Positions 28,159 to 38,795 of a stretch of DNA of 64,000 nucleotides are shown here, one piece after another. Numbering within the stretch: position 1 is the stretch's first letter; each line of letters begins with the position of its first letter. Source of the stretch: Trichomonas vaginalis G3 (lineage: Eukaryota; Parabasalia; Trichomonadida; Trichomonadidae); assembly GCF_026262505.1 (NCBI RefSeq), contig NC_067208.1, forward strand, positions 7,945,962 through 8,009,961, given 5' to 3'. The notes beneath the pieces are model-generated. The model was not told where the DNA came from. It made no database searches and worked only from the letters and a program-made list of their open reading frames with translations. The position numbers and the translations under genes were made by a program.

Positions 28159-29450
28159 GGGTGTCCAAAGGTGCGTTTAGCACAGCGCTCTATATGAGAC
28201 TATTAAAGGAGATATATGCTGATTATAAATATACAATAAAAAATATGAATATATGTATATGATGAGTATGTTGTATTTTGGCGCCATGCCGGAATATAAA
28301 ATGAATTTTGAGATAAGAGGTGGTTTCGCGGGAAATTTTGGCGGGATTTTTTTCATTTTTTTAATGAATCATAAAGAAAACATCCTCGCTCTTGCAAAAA
28401 AATGCAAAGACTGTAAAAAAATCTACGAGACATTGGTAAAATGCTTCGGTATGGATGCTCCTAGCTATTCCACTGTAACGTATCATGTTAGGATGTATCA
28501 CTTCATGAACAAAAAGGCGCCCATCATAAAAATTGACAAAAAATCGCCGGATCAAAGAAAAATCAAAGCAATTCTTCAAGCGCTAGATGAAGACCCAAGA
28601 GCATCACTCAGAAGGATAGAGGAGATGACAAAGATACCACGTACAACAGTCAGTTATTATCTGCACAATTATTTGAACTACAAACTAGCGTATACACGTT
28701 GGGTTCCGCACAACCTTAATTCAGTTCAAAAAAAATCTAGAGTCCAATCTTCGAAAGAGCTCCTCTCTATATTGGGTGCGTATCAATCCAAGAAGTTTCG
28801 CTTTTTAGTAACAGGGGACGAGTCTTGGTTTCAATATGCAACAGAAGCCAAAATCATGTGGATCCCGAAGGATGAAAATCCGCAAACATTCCCGAAGAAA
28901 AAAATTAACACACCAATGATGATGTTGTCGGTTTTTTGGGGCGTGAATGGCATCATCGCAATTGATATTCTTCAAAAACCTAATACGATGAATGCTCAGT
29001 ATCTAATTGACAATGTTCTTACTCAAATTATCAATTCTGATGAGTTTGAGAAATCCAAACAACAAAAACAAAAGTTTGCAATTCATTTTGATAATTCAAG
29101 AGTTCACAAAAGTCATAAGGTAATGAATTACTTGTTGGAAAACAATGTCAAAGTTGTTCCAAACCCAATTTATTCACCTGATATTGCACCCTCTGACTTT
29201 TATTTATTCGGCACGCTAAAAAAGAGAGCTGAAGGACGCGAGTCCAGATGATCTTGAAAATTTTGTAAGAGAGCAATTTGAGCAATTTTCTCATGATGAT
29301 TTAAAGCGTGTCTTTCAAGCCTGGATCGATCGCTGCGAACGCGTGATTGAATCCAATGGTGATTATATTTAAATAAACTTTATATATATGTAACTTGTTT
29401 ATTTCTATTCGCAGTATTCAGGTTTGTGCTAAACACACCTTTGGACACCC
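28159..29450 (+). mobile_element. Mariner (Tvmar-like) transposon, 1,292 bp, full length
   Basis: The ends GGGTGTCCAAAGGTG(C/T)GTTTAGCACA form 26-bp inverted repeats with one mismatch, flanked by TA on both sides (28157-28158 and 29451-29452) as in all Tc1/mariner elements. The size is close to the ~1.3 kb known for Tvmar elements of Trichomonas. Inside is one rightward transposase gene with a frameshift near its 3' end. It lies 40 bp beyond the 3' end of the kinase gene. Confidence 0.92.
28253..29372 (+). pseudogene. Mariner transposase, frameshifted near the 3' end
   Basis: The frame from the ATG at 28253 holds helix-turn-helix DNA-binding parts (KAILQALDEDPRASLRRIEE then MTKIPRTTVSYYLHNYL) and a DDD catalytic core: TGDESWFQY, AIHFDNSRVHKSHKV and YSPDIAPSDFYLFG. 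It stops at 29251 after KKRAEGRESR. From about 29228 another frame continues with the expected C-terminus (DDLENFVREQFEQFSHDDLK...AWIDRCERVIESNGDYI, stop at 29370-29372). One frameshift has therefore cut the last ~45 residues. The gene is otherwise open, so the insertion is fairly recent. Confidence 0.85.
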
Positions 29451-29490
29451 TATATTAAATAAAAACAATAATTTTATTAAAAGATCATAC

Positions 29491-30933
29491 TTAAAGAATG
29501 ATACTTTCGAGTTCATCTTCGATATTTTCACAAAGATCGTCAAATTCATTGTCGTTACCTGAAAAAAGACAAATATGAACAGAATTGTTTGATTTTTCAC
29601 CAGAAATGAATTTAATGATGATATCAATTTCGTGACCTCGCGTTAAAAGTAAAAAATCATTTGGAAAAACCCATAGAAAGCCATGTCGAGTTAAGAATGT
29701 CTGTAAAACACCCATGACTTTCTCATCATTAGCTTTAGTTTCAATGTCTTTCTCGTTCAAATATATTTCACTAATATTATCTAATCCAATGATAGCTTTT
29801 TCCGCAAGTGAATACTTATTCTGGGACAAGGATAATGCAGATGACTCTAATGAGAATGAAAATGATGTAGTTGGACTGATCATTAATGGAACATCGGGAA
29901 GAACACGACTTTCCCAGTCAATACTATCAAATGAAATTCGACTTTCTAACATGTAACAGAACATTTTCACTGGTGTGTTATCGTCTGATGTGACTTCTTC
30001 TTCGATTTCAGATTCTGTAAGACCAAGTTGTTTCAAAACATCAATAGCCGTATCTGAAAGTGTGTTGATGTCATATTTAGGTAAATCACGTGGAAGAGGT
30101 TGTGGAACTGGACATTCGTATTCGTGAATAAGACCACGACGGAATGCAGGATGTTGTTTGATCTCTGATAATGTGATTCGACATTTAGGATCAACTTGTA
30201 ACATTTTTGAAATTAAATCTTGAAAATCGGATGAAAGATTTGGCATAACGTACTTGCCAACTTTGACTTTGTTAAGAAGTTTACGAACTGTTGGACCATC
30301 AAATGGTAAAAAGCCTGATAACATATTATAAAATAAAACACCACAGCTCCAGATGTCGGATGCACATCCATCGTATGGAAGACCTAGAATGATTTCTGGT
30401 GCTGTGTAATGAGGAGATCCACATGATGTCATTGATTTTTTCTCTTTGATAAACTTTGCAAAGCCAAAATCGGCGATTTTAACGTTGTAGCATTCATCAA
30501 GAAGTATGTTTTCTGGTTTGATATCTCGATGACAAATTGAATGACTGTGTAAGAAATCAAGACCATAGATGATTTGTCTGAATAATCTGATTGCAATCTC
30601 GGGTGATAATCCTCGCCCTTCTGTCATGAAATCGAAGAGTTGACCATTTTGAGCGTATTCGAGAATAATATATAAAAATTTTGAACTTTCAAGAACGTCA
30701 ATGAGCTTTAAAAGATGTGGGTGATTAAGTAAACGCATCAATGCGATTTCTCTCTTGATTTTTATAGCTATATCTGGTTTCGATTCGAAAGATGATTTTT
30801 TTAAAATTTTAATTGCAACTTTTTCGCCAGTATTTTTGTTTTCTCCTAGTTTCACCTTTCCAAAAGATCCTGCTCCTATTGTCTCATGAATGATATAATC
30901 ACCTATTTCAACTTGTGTATTTTCCGCATCCAT
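29491..30933 (-). CDS. Serine/threonine protein kinase, CAMK (AMPK/SNF1-like), 480 residues
   Basis: The kinase domain begins at about residue 13: the glycine loop IGAGSFGKV, VAIKILKK with the ATP-binding Lys42, the catalytic loop HRDIKPEN, the Mg-binding DFGFAKF, the activation segment SCGSPHYTAPEI and the DIWSCGVLFYNMLSGFLPF helix are all intact, so it should be active. The C-terminal ~200 residues are acidic linker followed by a compact region (FLTRHGFLWVFPNDFLLLTR, DIIIKFISG) at the position of a KA1-type domain. AMPK-like kinases form a large family in trichomonads. Thr/Ser in the activation segment suggests control by an upstream kinase. The 3' end lies close to the mariner. Confidence 0.9.
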   Translation of the reverse strand: MDAENTQVEIGDYIIHETIGAGSFGKVKLGENKNTGEKVAIKILKKSSFESKPDIAIKIKREIALMRLLNHPHLLKLIDVLESSKFLYIILEYAQNGQLFDFMTEGRGLSPEIAIRLFRQIIYGLDFLHSHSICHRDIKPENILLDECYNVKIADFGFAKFIKEKKSMTSCGSPHYTAPEIILGLPYDGCASDIWSCGVLFYNMLSGFLPFDGPTVRKLLNKVKVGKYVMPNLSSDFQDLISKMLQVDPKCRITLSEIKQHPAFRRGLIHEYECPVPQPLPRDLPKYDINTLSDTAIDVLKQLGLTESEIEEEVTSDDNTPVKMFCYMLESRISFDSIDWESRVLPDVPLMISPTTSFSFSLESSALSLSQNKYSLAEKAIIGLDNISEIYLNEKDIETKANDEKVMGVLQTFLTRHGFLWVFPNDFLLLTRGHEIDIIIKFISGEKSNNSVHICLFSGNDNEFDDLCENIEDELESIIL

Positions 30934-31117
30934 TCAATATAAAAAATTACTGATTTTAAGCATTGTATCAAAAGAGTCAGCATAATAGCTCATGATTATA
31001 CTTTGGTAGTTCTTTATTTCTTGAAATTTAATTCAAAATTTTAAAAATTTAAACAAAAATCAATCTTTATAAAAGAAATATATACAAATATCATGGTAAG
31101 AGTATTAATACAAGAAA

Positions 31118-32461
31118 TTAGATCACTTTTTGAGCAGTTTCAATTGATTCAGTCAATTCATCCATTCCTGCAAGTTTTGCAAAGAACTTTACGTTCTCAA
31201 AACCACCAATATCATTTTCTTCATCACTACTTGTATCAGAACTACTGGAATCTGATAGAATTGCGATATCAATTGAAACAAATGGCTCAAATGATTCGTT
31301 TTCAACGTAATCTGATGAATCATCACGTGGTCGTTCACCTCCATATGCACAATTCCTCATCTTTAAGTGCGGATCTATAGAATTGATATGTAATTGTTTA
31401 AATTCAGGGGTAATTAGGGTAGAAACGCCATATAATGACTCTGCAAGTGTCCATATATAAGGATTTGTCTTGCAAATCTCTGTATGAAGGATCCTTTCCA
31501 CTAAATTGAACTTGGTATTTAAATCTATTAATTTCTCGTGGTCTAAAAATGGTAAACTCTTAGATATCGCATTGGAAAGAGTAGAAAGAGTGGATTTTTC
31601 GAACAACAAATTGACATATTCATCTGGAAAACGTTTAAACACCGTAATAGCGATTGCTTGTACGTAATCTTTATGTTCGTTGAACGCGAATTTATCGTAG
31701 TAGCTATCGATGGCTTCTCTTGTTAATTTGTTCCTTGAAAAGTTTGATATTTTATCAATAACTTGAAAAGTCTCGAAAGAAACTAGCGGATTACCAGGTT
31801 TAATTGCCTCATCCAATAGAATTGATACTACTTCTGGATTGTCAAAGAAAGGATACAAATCCTTTTTACATTTCAACATTTGCTTCATTATTGCGGCCGT
31901 ACCGAGTCCATGTTCATTATGTATTGTTTTCGCAAATTCGATAATCAATTCTAAGTTGACTCCAAACGGAATCATAAATTCAGTAGTTAAAACAAGAAAT
32001 AGCTCTTCATAAGCAAAATAATACATTCCATTAATTAAGAAGTTCGCAAGATCAGGAAGATCTTTAATAAACTCTCCATTGGTTTTCCTTATTGTTGTTT
32101 CAACGATTTTGGAATAATTTGTAGCAATATTGGGCATTGTAGCATATTTAGTATTCGGAAATTCCGTGATAAACTTTAGGAAAAGTGGATTATTTCGAAT
32201 TCTTTCTTGGGTATCTTTTGAATAAGTTGTTAAAAACGACAATACATTGGATATCATTTTCTTTGTTAAGCCATCGCATTTATCAGTAAGAGCAATATCT
32301 AATATTTGTGGAAAAATCGTATCGGATAGTAAATATTCTGTCAATTTTGGATTTCCAGTCTTCACAGCTTGCACAAAGCTTGGGGTAGCTAGAACATCCT
32401 TAAGTATCGGGTTTTCGGTAAGGAGGAGTTCATCTAGAATCTCCTGCCTGGTTGTTTCCAT
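31118..32461 (-). CDS. Helical-repeat protein, possible SAPS-type phosphatase regulatory subunit
   Basis: The ATG at 32461 starts METTRQEILDELLLTENPIL. The N-terminus (DVLATPSFVQAVKTGNPKLT then EYLLSDTIFPQILDIALTD) resembles the SAPS/PP6R family pattern of a short acidic lead followed by 'Leu-x-x-Phe-Leu' helices. The rest is ARM/HEAT-like. Near the C-terminus HLKMRNCAYGGERPRDDSSD and a Ser/Asp-rich stretch (LSDSSSSDTSSDEEND) look like phosphorylation sites, again as in SAPS proteins, which tie Sit4/PP6 to substrates. The match is by eye and weak. It is codirectional with the kinase, 184 bp upstream of it. Confidence 0.5.
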   Translation of the reverse strand: METTRQEILDELLLTENPILKDVLATPSFVQAVKTGNPKLTEYLLSDTIFPQILDIALTDKCDGLTKKMISNVLSFLTTYSKDTQERIRNNPLFLKFITEFPNTKYATMPNIATNYSKIVETTIRKTNGEFIKDLPDLANFLINGMYYFAYEELFLVLTTEFMIPFGVNLELIIEFAKTIHNEHGLGTAAIMKQMLKCKKDLYPFFDNPEVVSILLDEAIKPGNPLVSFETFQVIDKISNFSRNKLTREAIDSYYDKFAFNEHKDYVQAIAITVFKRFPDEYVNLLFEKSTLSTLSNAISKSLPFLDHEKLIDLNTKFNLVERILHTEICKTNPYIWTLAESLYGVSTLITPEFKQLHINSIDPHLKMRNCAYGGERPRDDSSDYVENESFEPFVSIDIAILSDSSSSDTSSDEENDIGGFENVKFFAKLAGMDELTESIETAQKVI

Positions 32462-33544
32462 TTGGATGACCTATTAATTTTGAGAGGTTTACAAAAAAGA
32501 TTTCTATGAGTTTTGTGAGAAAATGTAAAAAATATATTATTAATAAAATTAGTACTCCTTTATTATAACGCATGAATTTCACATTAAAATCAGAAAAGAA
32601 ATTGAATAAACCTGAATTTTTTACGTTCAGAAAGCTGTAGAATTCCAAATGCATATGTTTATTTAAATAATAATAATTCTCCAAAAATAAATGTTCATAA
32701 AATTATGGCAATAAAAAATTTCGAACTCATCGAACTAATGCTCTCATTAGTGCTTTTTAAATAAGAGTGATTTTAAGAGTTTTAATCGGATTTCAATATT
32801 TCACATCAATACAAAATGCATTTCGGAATTAATCAACATAATATTATTGATTCCTACTTTAAACTACATGAATATCATTTGTTAATTAGTCTGAAAATCA
32901 TTTCTTAATTTGAAGAATATATTAACCTAAGGAACCGTCCACGACTAATGGACATTGTGAATTTTACAATCATCTAATGTGTTTCATTTAACTAAATGAT
33001 CAATCAATATATAAATAATAAGTTATTGCTCATATACCAATAAATTCAAGCATAATTAACTATCGGCACTAAAAGCATAGCTTATGTTGATATAAATTCA
33101 TCGCATGAATTAGCATCTTCATTAAATAGACAAAGAAATATTTTTTATAATTAAATGATTATACTCATTTTCAACAAACATAAAATGAATGTTGGATTCT
33201 TTATATCAGTTGAAATGTCTTTTTCTTGATAAATATCAGTTTGAGTTCTATCACTAAAATATTCAATTTATATAAGCCGCAGAACAACTTTAGAAAGGAT
33301 TTTAAATATTATTTTGACTTTATAATGTACTATTACATGGAATAACACCTGAGACCTATAGAATTAGGTTGATTGAAATGTTTTTTAGTAAAAAATGAAA
33401 TACTGATGCCAGGTGGAAGTACATCTTTTATTAATTTTCATTTTCAATTCTATTTCCAGAGAGAAAAAACTCATTGCTGAGATCCAATGACAAACTATCA
33501 TCATTCTTCAACCTGACAAAATTTTTTCTAAATTTTATCCTAAA
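32462..33544. other. 1.1-kb divergent intergenic region
   Basis: Lies between the starts of the helical-repeat protein and the importin-5-like gene. Very A/T-rich. No gene, repeat or RNA recognised. Confidence 0.5.
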
Positions 33545-36500
33545 ATGGAGGAGGAACTCAACGTTATCCTTAAGAGCCTCCTCGACACGGACAATGACCA
33601 ACGGTCCAGTGGTGAATCGGCATTTTGGGATATGACTCAGAAAGACCCTCCATCTGTTATTCAAATTTTATTTCACATTATAGAAACAACAGATAATAAT
33701 ACAAGGCAGATGTTAGCGTTAATCTTGCTCAAATTGATATTCGCACCTTTTAAACAGGAAATTTTCGATTTAATTCCACTTGAAATTCACACATTTATTC
33801 AAGAAAAGCTACTCTACCTATTTTCATCAAATATATTTCCTGAAATCAACTTAAATTACTTGTCAACAGCTGTTGCTACTATCGCTTCTGTTTATATCAG
33901 CTTAAATGAGTATCAAAATTTTATCCCTTCTTTGTTTCAGATTATATTGAACTCCACACCACAGCTTCGAGCACCAGCAATTGATTGTGCTGTACAAGTT
34001 ATTACAAATTTCAAAAATAACCTAGAATTAGATCAAAATCAAACGTTTCAAATAATTACAATGGTTTTACAAGATAATTCCATACCATCAGCATCTGTTG
34101 CCGTGATGCGCTTCTTATATACTATCATTCCTGATGGCGAAATTCCACCTGAGTACCAAGAACTGGCTTCTGTCATAGTTCCATTGATATCTCAACTTGA
34201 AAAAGATCTTTTATCATCAATGTTACTAAATCTTGCAATTTTCATTGCAAAAAAACCAAAATTTGTTATTCCAATTTTGGATTCACTTGTTCAGATAGTT
34301 TTATCAATAGCAACAGATCAAAACCAAGATGAAGGTGCAAGAATAAACGCGATAGAAGTGATATCTCAAATCTGTATTCGAATATCAGAAGAAAATAATT
34401 ATTTACAGCACGTAATCGAGTCGATGTTCATGATTATCACAGAAACAGACGAAACCCATTATCCTCCTTACGAAGACGAGACGAATATCTCAGATATTGC
34501 CCAACAATATTTATTATCTATTGGATCTGTTCAAAATTTACAGCCATTGTTCACACAGATCGTTCTACAGATAATTTCAAATAATATAGAATCATCGGAA
34601 TGGAATATCAGATACGCATCCCTCAAATCTTTGGAAAGTTTGATAATTTCTTCTCACAATTTCATTGAAGAAAAAAGTGACATTGTATCGTTGTTGGTTT
34701 TACAATTTCAAGATAGTTTTGCTGTTTGTAGGGTTGCCGCGTTTGTTGCTTTCTCGCAAGCTGTTTTATACTTCAAAGATAGTGTAAAATTTTCAGATTT
34801 AATTGAAAATTTTATTACAACGATAGAAAACGAAACAATCGAAAAAGCATTGATCGCAGAGATATTTTCACTCAGTTTACTATGCGAAAAGTCTTCTGTT
34901 GATGATCTAAGATCGAGTTGTGAAACAATGATTCCGATCTTCATAAATTTATCGGAAAATGCAAATCCTATGAGGATGAATGCAATACTTAGATGTATAT
35001 CAAGCTATTTAAGATCATTAAGAAACGAAATGGGCGATTATTACTCGATTTTGATAGAATATCTCAGAAATATTATAGAAATAGAGAATTCTGAGAATGA
35101 CATTAATGTTTCTTTACTCAGAGCAAGGGCTATAGAGTGTTTTGGCTACTTATTAAGTTGTATTCCTCATGATATCTTTTTTAATGAGGCAGATTGGTTT
35201 GTTTCAAAGGTAATTGGCATTGATTGGAACATATTCTCAGAAGATGAGCTTATTCAGATCCAAACAACGCTCTCAAGGATCGTAGTTATAAGTTTAGGAT
35301 TAGATAAGGCAGAATACGTTGGCCCTGTTGTTGAAAAGCTTCTAGAAGCTGTCCAGAATCGACCAAAGTTTGCTAAACATCAGCAATTCGATCCTTTCAT
35401 GAAGAATATCTCCCGAGAGAAAATTAATTTCCTTTTGGATTCGATTTTCATGGAAGTTCCCAATGACCAGCTCCAGGTCTATGAATCTGCACTATCGAAT
35501 CTCAAATATATCATGAAAAACTCCGGTCAATTATTTGTCCAATACATTTTACGGTTTTGTAAAGCTGCAGCACCAGCCTGTTTTTACTTTCCATTGCCAC
35601 AGACTCAGATTATTGCTTTACAGTGTCTTAGAGAGTCATCTTCCGTTTACACCCGTTACAGTTCCGTTTCGAACTCGTTAGCCTTCATTTTACACATGAA
35701 CAGGACACTTTTTTGGATGTTCGACCAATTAGAACTGAAACCCCCTGTTTTAATCGAAGTTTTCAAGACATTGGCTTTTTCTTTGCAGACATTGATAAGA
35801 ATCAAGTACTCCGATGACGATGAAACTGTCAACGAGATCATTGAACACATTCCAAGTGCTTTAAATGCAATAATGCAATCAGCCGAACAAAATGGAAATT
35901 GTTCTGAAATGGAAAACGGTTTGACAGATGTTTTATTGCTATTATTCCAACATTTTCCACAAAAAATGTCTAGTTATTTCATAGATAATTTATCGAACTT
36001 GCTTCCAATGGACTCCAATTCCCCTTCCATCCTTTCTTTGAACTGTTGGACAGCAATGTTAAGAATTGAAGAAAATCAAACTTCAGAAAAAGTGACAGAA
36101 GTATTCAATTACATTGTTAGTTGTATAGAGAATAACAATATCCATGATTATATGATTATTTCATCTGCATTCTTCTGCATGGGAACATTGATTGACATGG
36201 AAGTTCTCGAAGAAGAAAAAATTAATTTAATTATTTCGATTTCATTCAGTTCTTTGGATAATTTCGAACAAATAGAGAATGGAAAAGAAGTAATTGACGG
36301 AATTATTTATTTATTGACTTGTATTATTAATGTATATGATGAGAATTGTTCTCAAGAGATGATATTTAGATGGTATACACATCTTCCTTTCACAACTCCA
36401 ATTATAAAGAGCCGTTCTGTTTATTTGACACTCGCCGACCAATTATCTCATGATTATTTGAATGTTTTTAAGTGTGCGAATCCAGAAAGGATCAACGAAG

Positions 36501-36727
36501 ATCCTCATAATGATCCAATGATTTTGTTACAAGGAATTCAAAAATTTGTTGAAATTCTGATTAAAACATTCAGATCAGAGTTAATTGACATGGAAATTGA
36601 TCAGAGATTTAAAGGAATATATACTGATATAGCTAATGATCCTTTAACTGGTCCTGTTTTATCAATGATTGTTTCTCAATTAGATCAAGAATATAGAGAT
36701 TTGATTCAGAATTACCATTTATCATGA
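33545..36727 (+). CDS. Importin-5/RanBP5-like karyopherin, 1,060 residues
   Basis: The ATG at 33545 gives MEEELNVILKSLLDTDNDQR, the standard opening of importin-5-type proteins (short helix, then a residue run 'D..R..AE..F'). DNNTRQMLALILLKLIFAPF corresponds to the 'RQ.A..LLR.L' helix of the Ran-binding region. HEAT repeats follow throughout (EWNIRYASLKSLESLIISSH, AVCRVAAFVAFSQAVLYFKD, INVSLLRARAIECFGYLLSC). The acidic DETHYPPYEDETNISD loop and overall length fit the importin-5 class, which brings ribosomal proteins and histones into the nucleus. It is a paralogue of the gene at 18410. Confidence 0.8.
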   Translation: MEEELNVILKSLLDTDNDQRSSGESAFWDMTQKDPPSVIQILFHIIETTDNNTRQMLALILLKLIFAPFKQEIFDLIPLEIHTFIQEKLLYLFSSNIFPEINLNYLSTAVATIASVYISLNEYQNFIPSLFQIILNSTPQLRAPAIDCAVQVITNFKNNLELDQNQTFQIITMVLQDNSIPSASVAVMRFLYTIIPDGEIPPEYQELASVIVPLISQLEKDLLSSMLLNLAIFIAKKPKFVIPILDSLVQIVLSIATDQNQDEGARINAIEVISQICIRISEENNYLQHVIESMFMIITETDETHYPPYEDETNISDIAQQYLLSIGSVQNLQPLFTQIVLQIISNNIESSEWNIRYASLKSLESLIISSHNFIEEKSDIVSLLVLQFQDSFAVCRVAAFVAFSQAVLYFKDSVKFSDLIENFITTIENETIEKALIAEIFSLSLLCEKSSVDDLRSSCETMIPIFINLSENANPMRMNAILRCISSYLRSLRNEMGDYYSILIEYLRNIIEIENSENDINVSLLRARAIECFGYLLSCIPHDIFFNEADWFVSKVIGIDWNIFSEDELIQIQTTLSRIVVISLGLDKAEYVGPVVEKLLEAVQNRPKFAKHQQFDPFMKNISREKINFLLDSIFMEVPNDQLQVYESALSNLKYIMKNSGQLFVQYILRFCKAAAPACFYFPLPQTQIIALQCLRESSSVYTRYSSVSNSLAFILHMNRTLFWMFDQLELKPPVLIEVFKTLAFSLQTLIRIKYSDDDETVNEIIEHIPSALNAIMQSAEQNGNCSEMENGLTDVLLLLFQHFPQKMSSYFIDNLSNLLPMDSNSPSILSLNCWTAMLRIEENQTSEKVTEVFNYIVSCIENNNIHDYMIISSAFFCMGTLIDMEVLEEEKINLIISISFSSLDNFEQIENGKEVIDGIIYLLTCIINVYDENCSQEMIFRWYTHLPFTTPIIKSRSVYLTLADQLSHDYLNVFKCANPERINEDPHNDPMILLQGIQKFVEILIKTFRSELIDMEIDQRFKGIYTDIANDPLTGPVLSMIVSQLDQEYRDLIQNYHLS

Positions 36728-37660
36728 TTTATATTATATTTTGTTTTGTATTGTTTATAAATATTATAAAATTAGACTTTACTTTTTGTCTATTTTAATT
36801 TAAATTAAAAAAGTGTTGAAGTTCTCAACTCGCACAAGGAATTCATTTATTTTGATGAATGATCTTGTTGATTTTAGCTTCCCTAAAGATAATGCTTCCT
36901 CTTCTTATTCAACTGGATTGTAAGGATTAATATAAGAAAGAATATGTAAAACAATGAAAAATATTTTGAAAAACCAAGCATTTGTTGTTCAAAACGATCA
37001 ATTGAACTTGCTTTAATTAAACAAACAAATGTTGATGCATTGTTGTTATAAAAAAGCTCTATTTTCTTGATGTTAAGATAAGATTTGCAAAAAAGAGATC
37101 AAATATCAAAATATGAAAAAATATAACGCCTTATGAAAAGCCCTACATATATGTGAATGCAAAAATCACAATAATAGTTCCAAAACTATATTTGTAAATT
37201 GGTTTAAAATGTTAAAAATTAATATAATAAAATAAAAAATGTAATTTTTCAAAATGAAATTGTTAATTAGTAAAAAATTGAATTACATATTACGATTTAA
37301 AATTAATGTAGATTCAAAAATATAATTATTAATCTGTAAAATTATATATTTCTGTTAATTTTATTGATCTTTCTGCGTTTTAATCAAAAATTCAACCAGC
37401 CTCGTTAAAATTATATATGTGCGCGAATAAAATAGGCATTATGCAGTTAAAATATCAATACGGATCTGAATTTTTCAGTCTCTCCAACGAATTTTCAAAT
37501 TTTAAATGTTTGAACCAAAATGCGATCATTTTTATATACTATTTTTGAACTATAATGAGTTTCAAAAAATTGATTTTTGCGGACATGACGATAACGATAA
37601 TTCTTATTTTCTCATTCAATTTTTGAATTTCATTGAAAATTTATTGTAGATAATTAACTA
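36728..37660. other. Intergenic DNA after the importin-5-like gene
   Basis: A/T-rich. No gene or repeat recognised. It ends at the left terminus of the inverted-repeat element at 37661. Confidence 0.5.
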
Positions 37661-38711
37661 AGGGTTTCGTTTTGCGAAAAAAACGTACAATACGCAATTT
37701 CGCTAAAAAACATTTAGCTAGCAATTTCGACCTTTGACTCCACTCAAGACGTCACTTTTTTAATTTTGCGGTATCATATTTTTGGAAAATCTTTATGAAT
37801 ATTATATAAAAAGTCTCTTTAATATCTATATTTCATATTTTTATCGATTTTTAAAGTTTTTGCGAAAAGTATTCAATTAGTTTTGCTATTTGGTCGGGTA
37901 AATGTCAGATTTGCGACATTTTCTGATATGATATTCAGATTCACGTTGATAATAATGCTTATAGAACCCTCTTGCTATTGTGTCAAAATTGCGAAACCGA
38001 TAGCAAAAATATCTCGCAATATCAAAATTGAGATATTGAGTGAATTATGCATTATAGAGATTAAAAATCTGATTTATGAAAACATCTCATCAGTTTCTAG
38101 CTAATTCAAAAATCTTTACTATCTTATTCGATTAAAATGAAAAGGGAATAGTTTCATTATGCTTTAAATGACAGCCTTATAATATAATCATAGTTTTCGC
38201 TCAATATGCAGCATTTTTTTTCGAAATCTATGGTCAATATCCTAAATACTGATTGCTTTGCATTCATATCTCTTACATTTTCTATACCCACATCACTATT
38301 CATTGCTATTCCTATCTTTTTCATTTTTGTTTGTTTCTCATAATTTCTCAAAAAACATGATAACTTGATATTTGTAAATATCATACTTTATAACGTAAAT
38401 AAGAACTTGACCTATTAAGAAAAGCAGTAATGAAAAGAAAATCTGAAATTCATAAAAATTACAAGTTTCTGATGACAATTAGCTTAATTAAACCAGGTAC
38501 AAGATTATATAATTGTATTTTCTATCCAATTATCCATATAATATCTTATCCAGAAAAAATAACTTGATCAATACCAAATGATTTTTTAACTAGTAAATAA
38601 AGTATTTTCTTTACACACACATTGTATATCATAGTTTTTTTTTTTTGGTTTCGCAAAACATCCAAAAACAAATATGCTATAAAAGTGACAATTTTAGCAA
38701 AACGAAACCCT
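37661..38711. mobile_element. 1,051-bp element with 15-bp terminal inverted repeats
   Basis: AGGGTTTCGTTTTGC at 37661-37675 is the exact reverse complement of GCAAAACGAAACCCT at 38697-38711, and TA flanks both ends (with CTAA left, TTAA right). A second inner pair (GCGAAAAAAACG and GGTTTCGCAAAAC) lies near the ends. Only short open frames are inside, so it is probably a non-autonomous element. A TA duplication would fit Tc1/mariner or related groups; TTAA with one mutated copy would fit Kolobok/piggyBac. It sits directly upstream of the BspA-like gene. Confidence 0.55.
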
Positions 38712-38795
38712 TAAATTAACCATACAAGATAATATGTTGAATAATTTTTGATAAAAATTAAAATCTTAAGATCGATCTTCTGAACAAAAGAAATT

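Noticed and set aside
31093-31380. 95-codon Gln/His-rich plus-strand frame
   Set aside because: Antisense to the acidic C-terminus of the helical-repeat protein; its composition follows from that.
37883-38384. Short frames inside the 37661 element
   Set aside because: No transposase motif or other recognisable feature; chance frames in a non-autonomous element.
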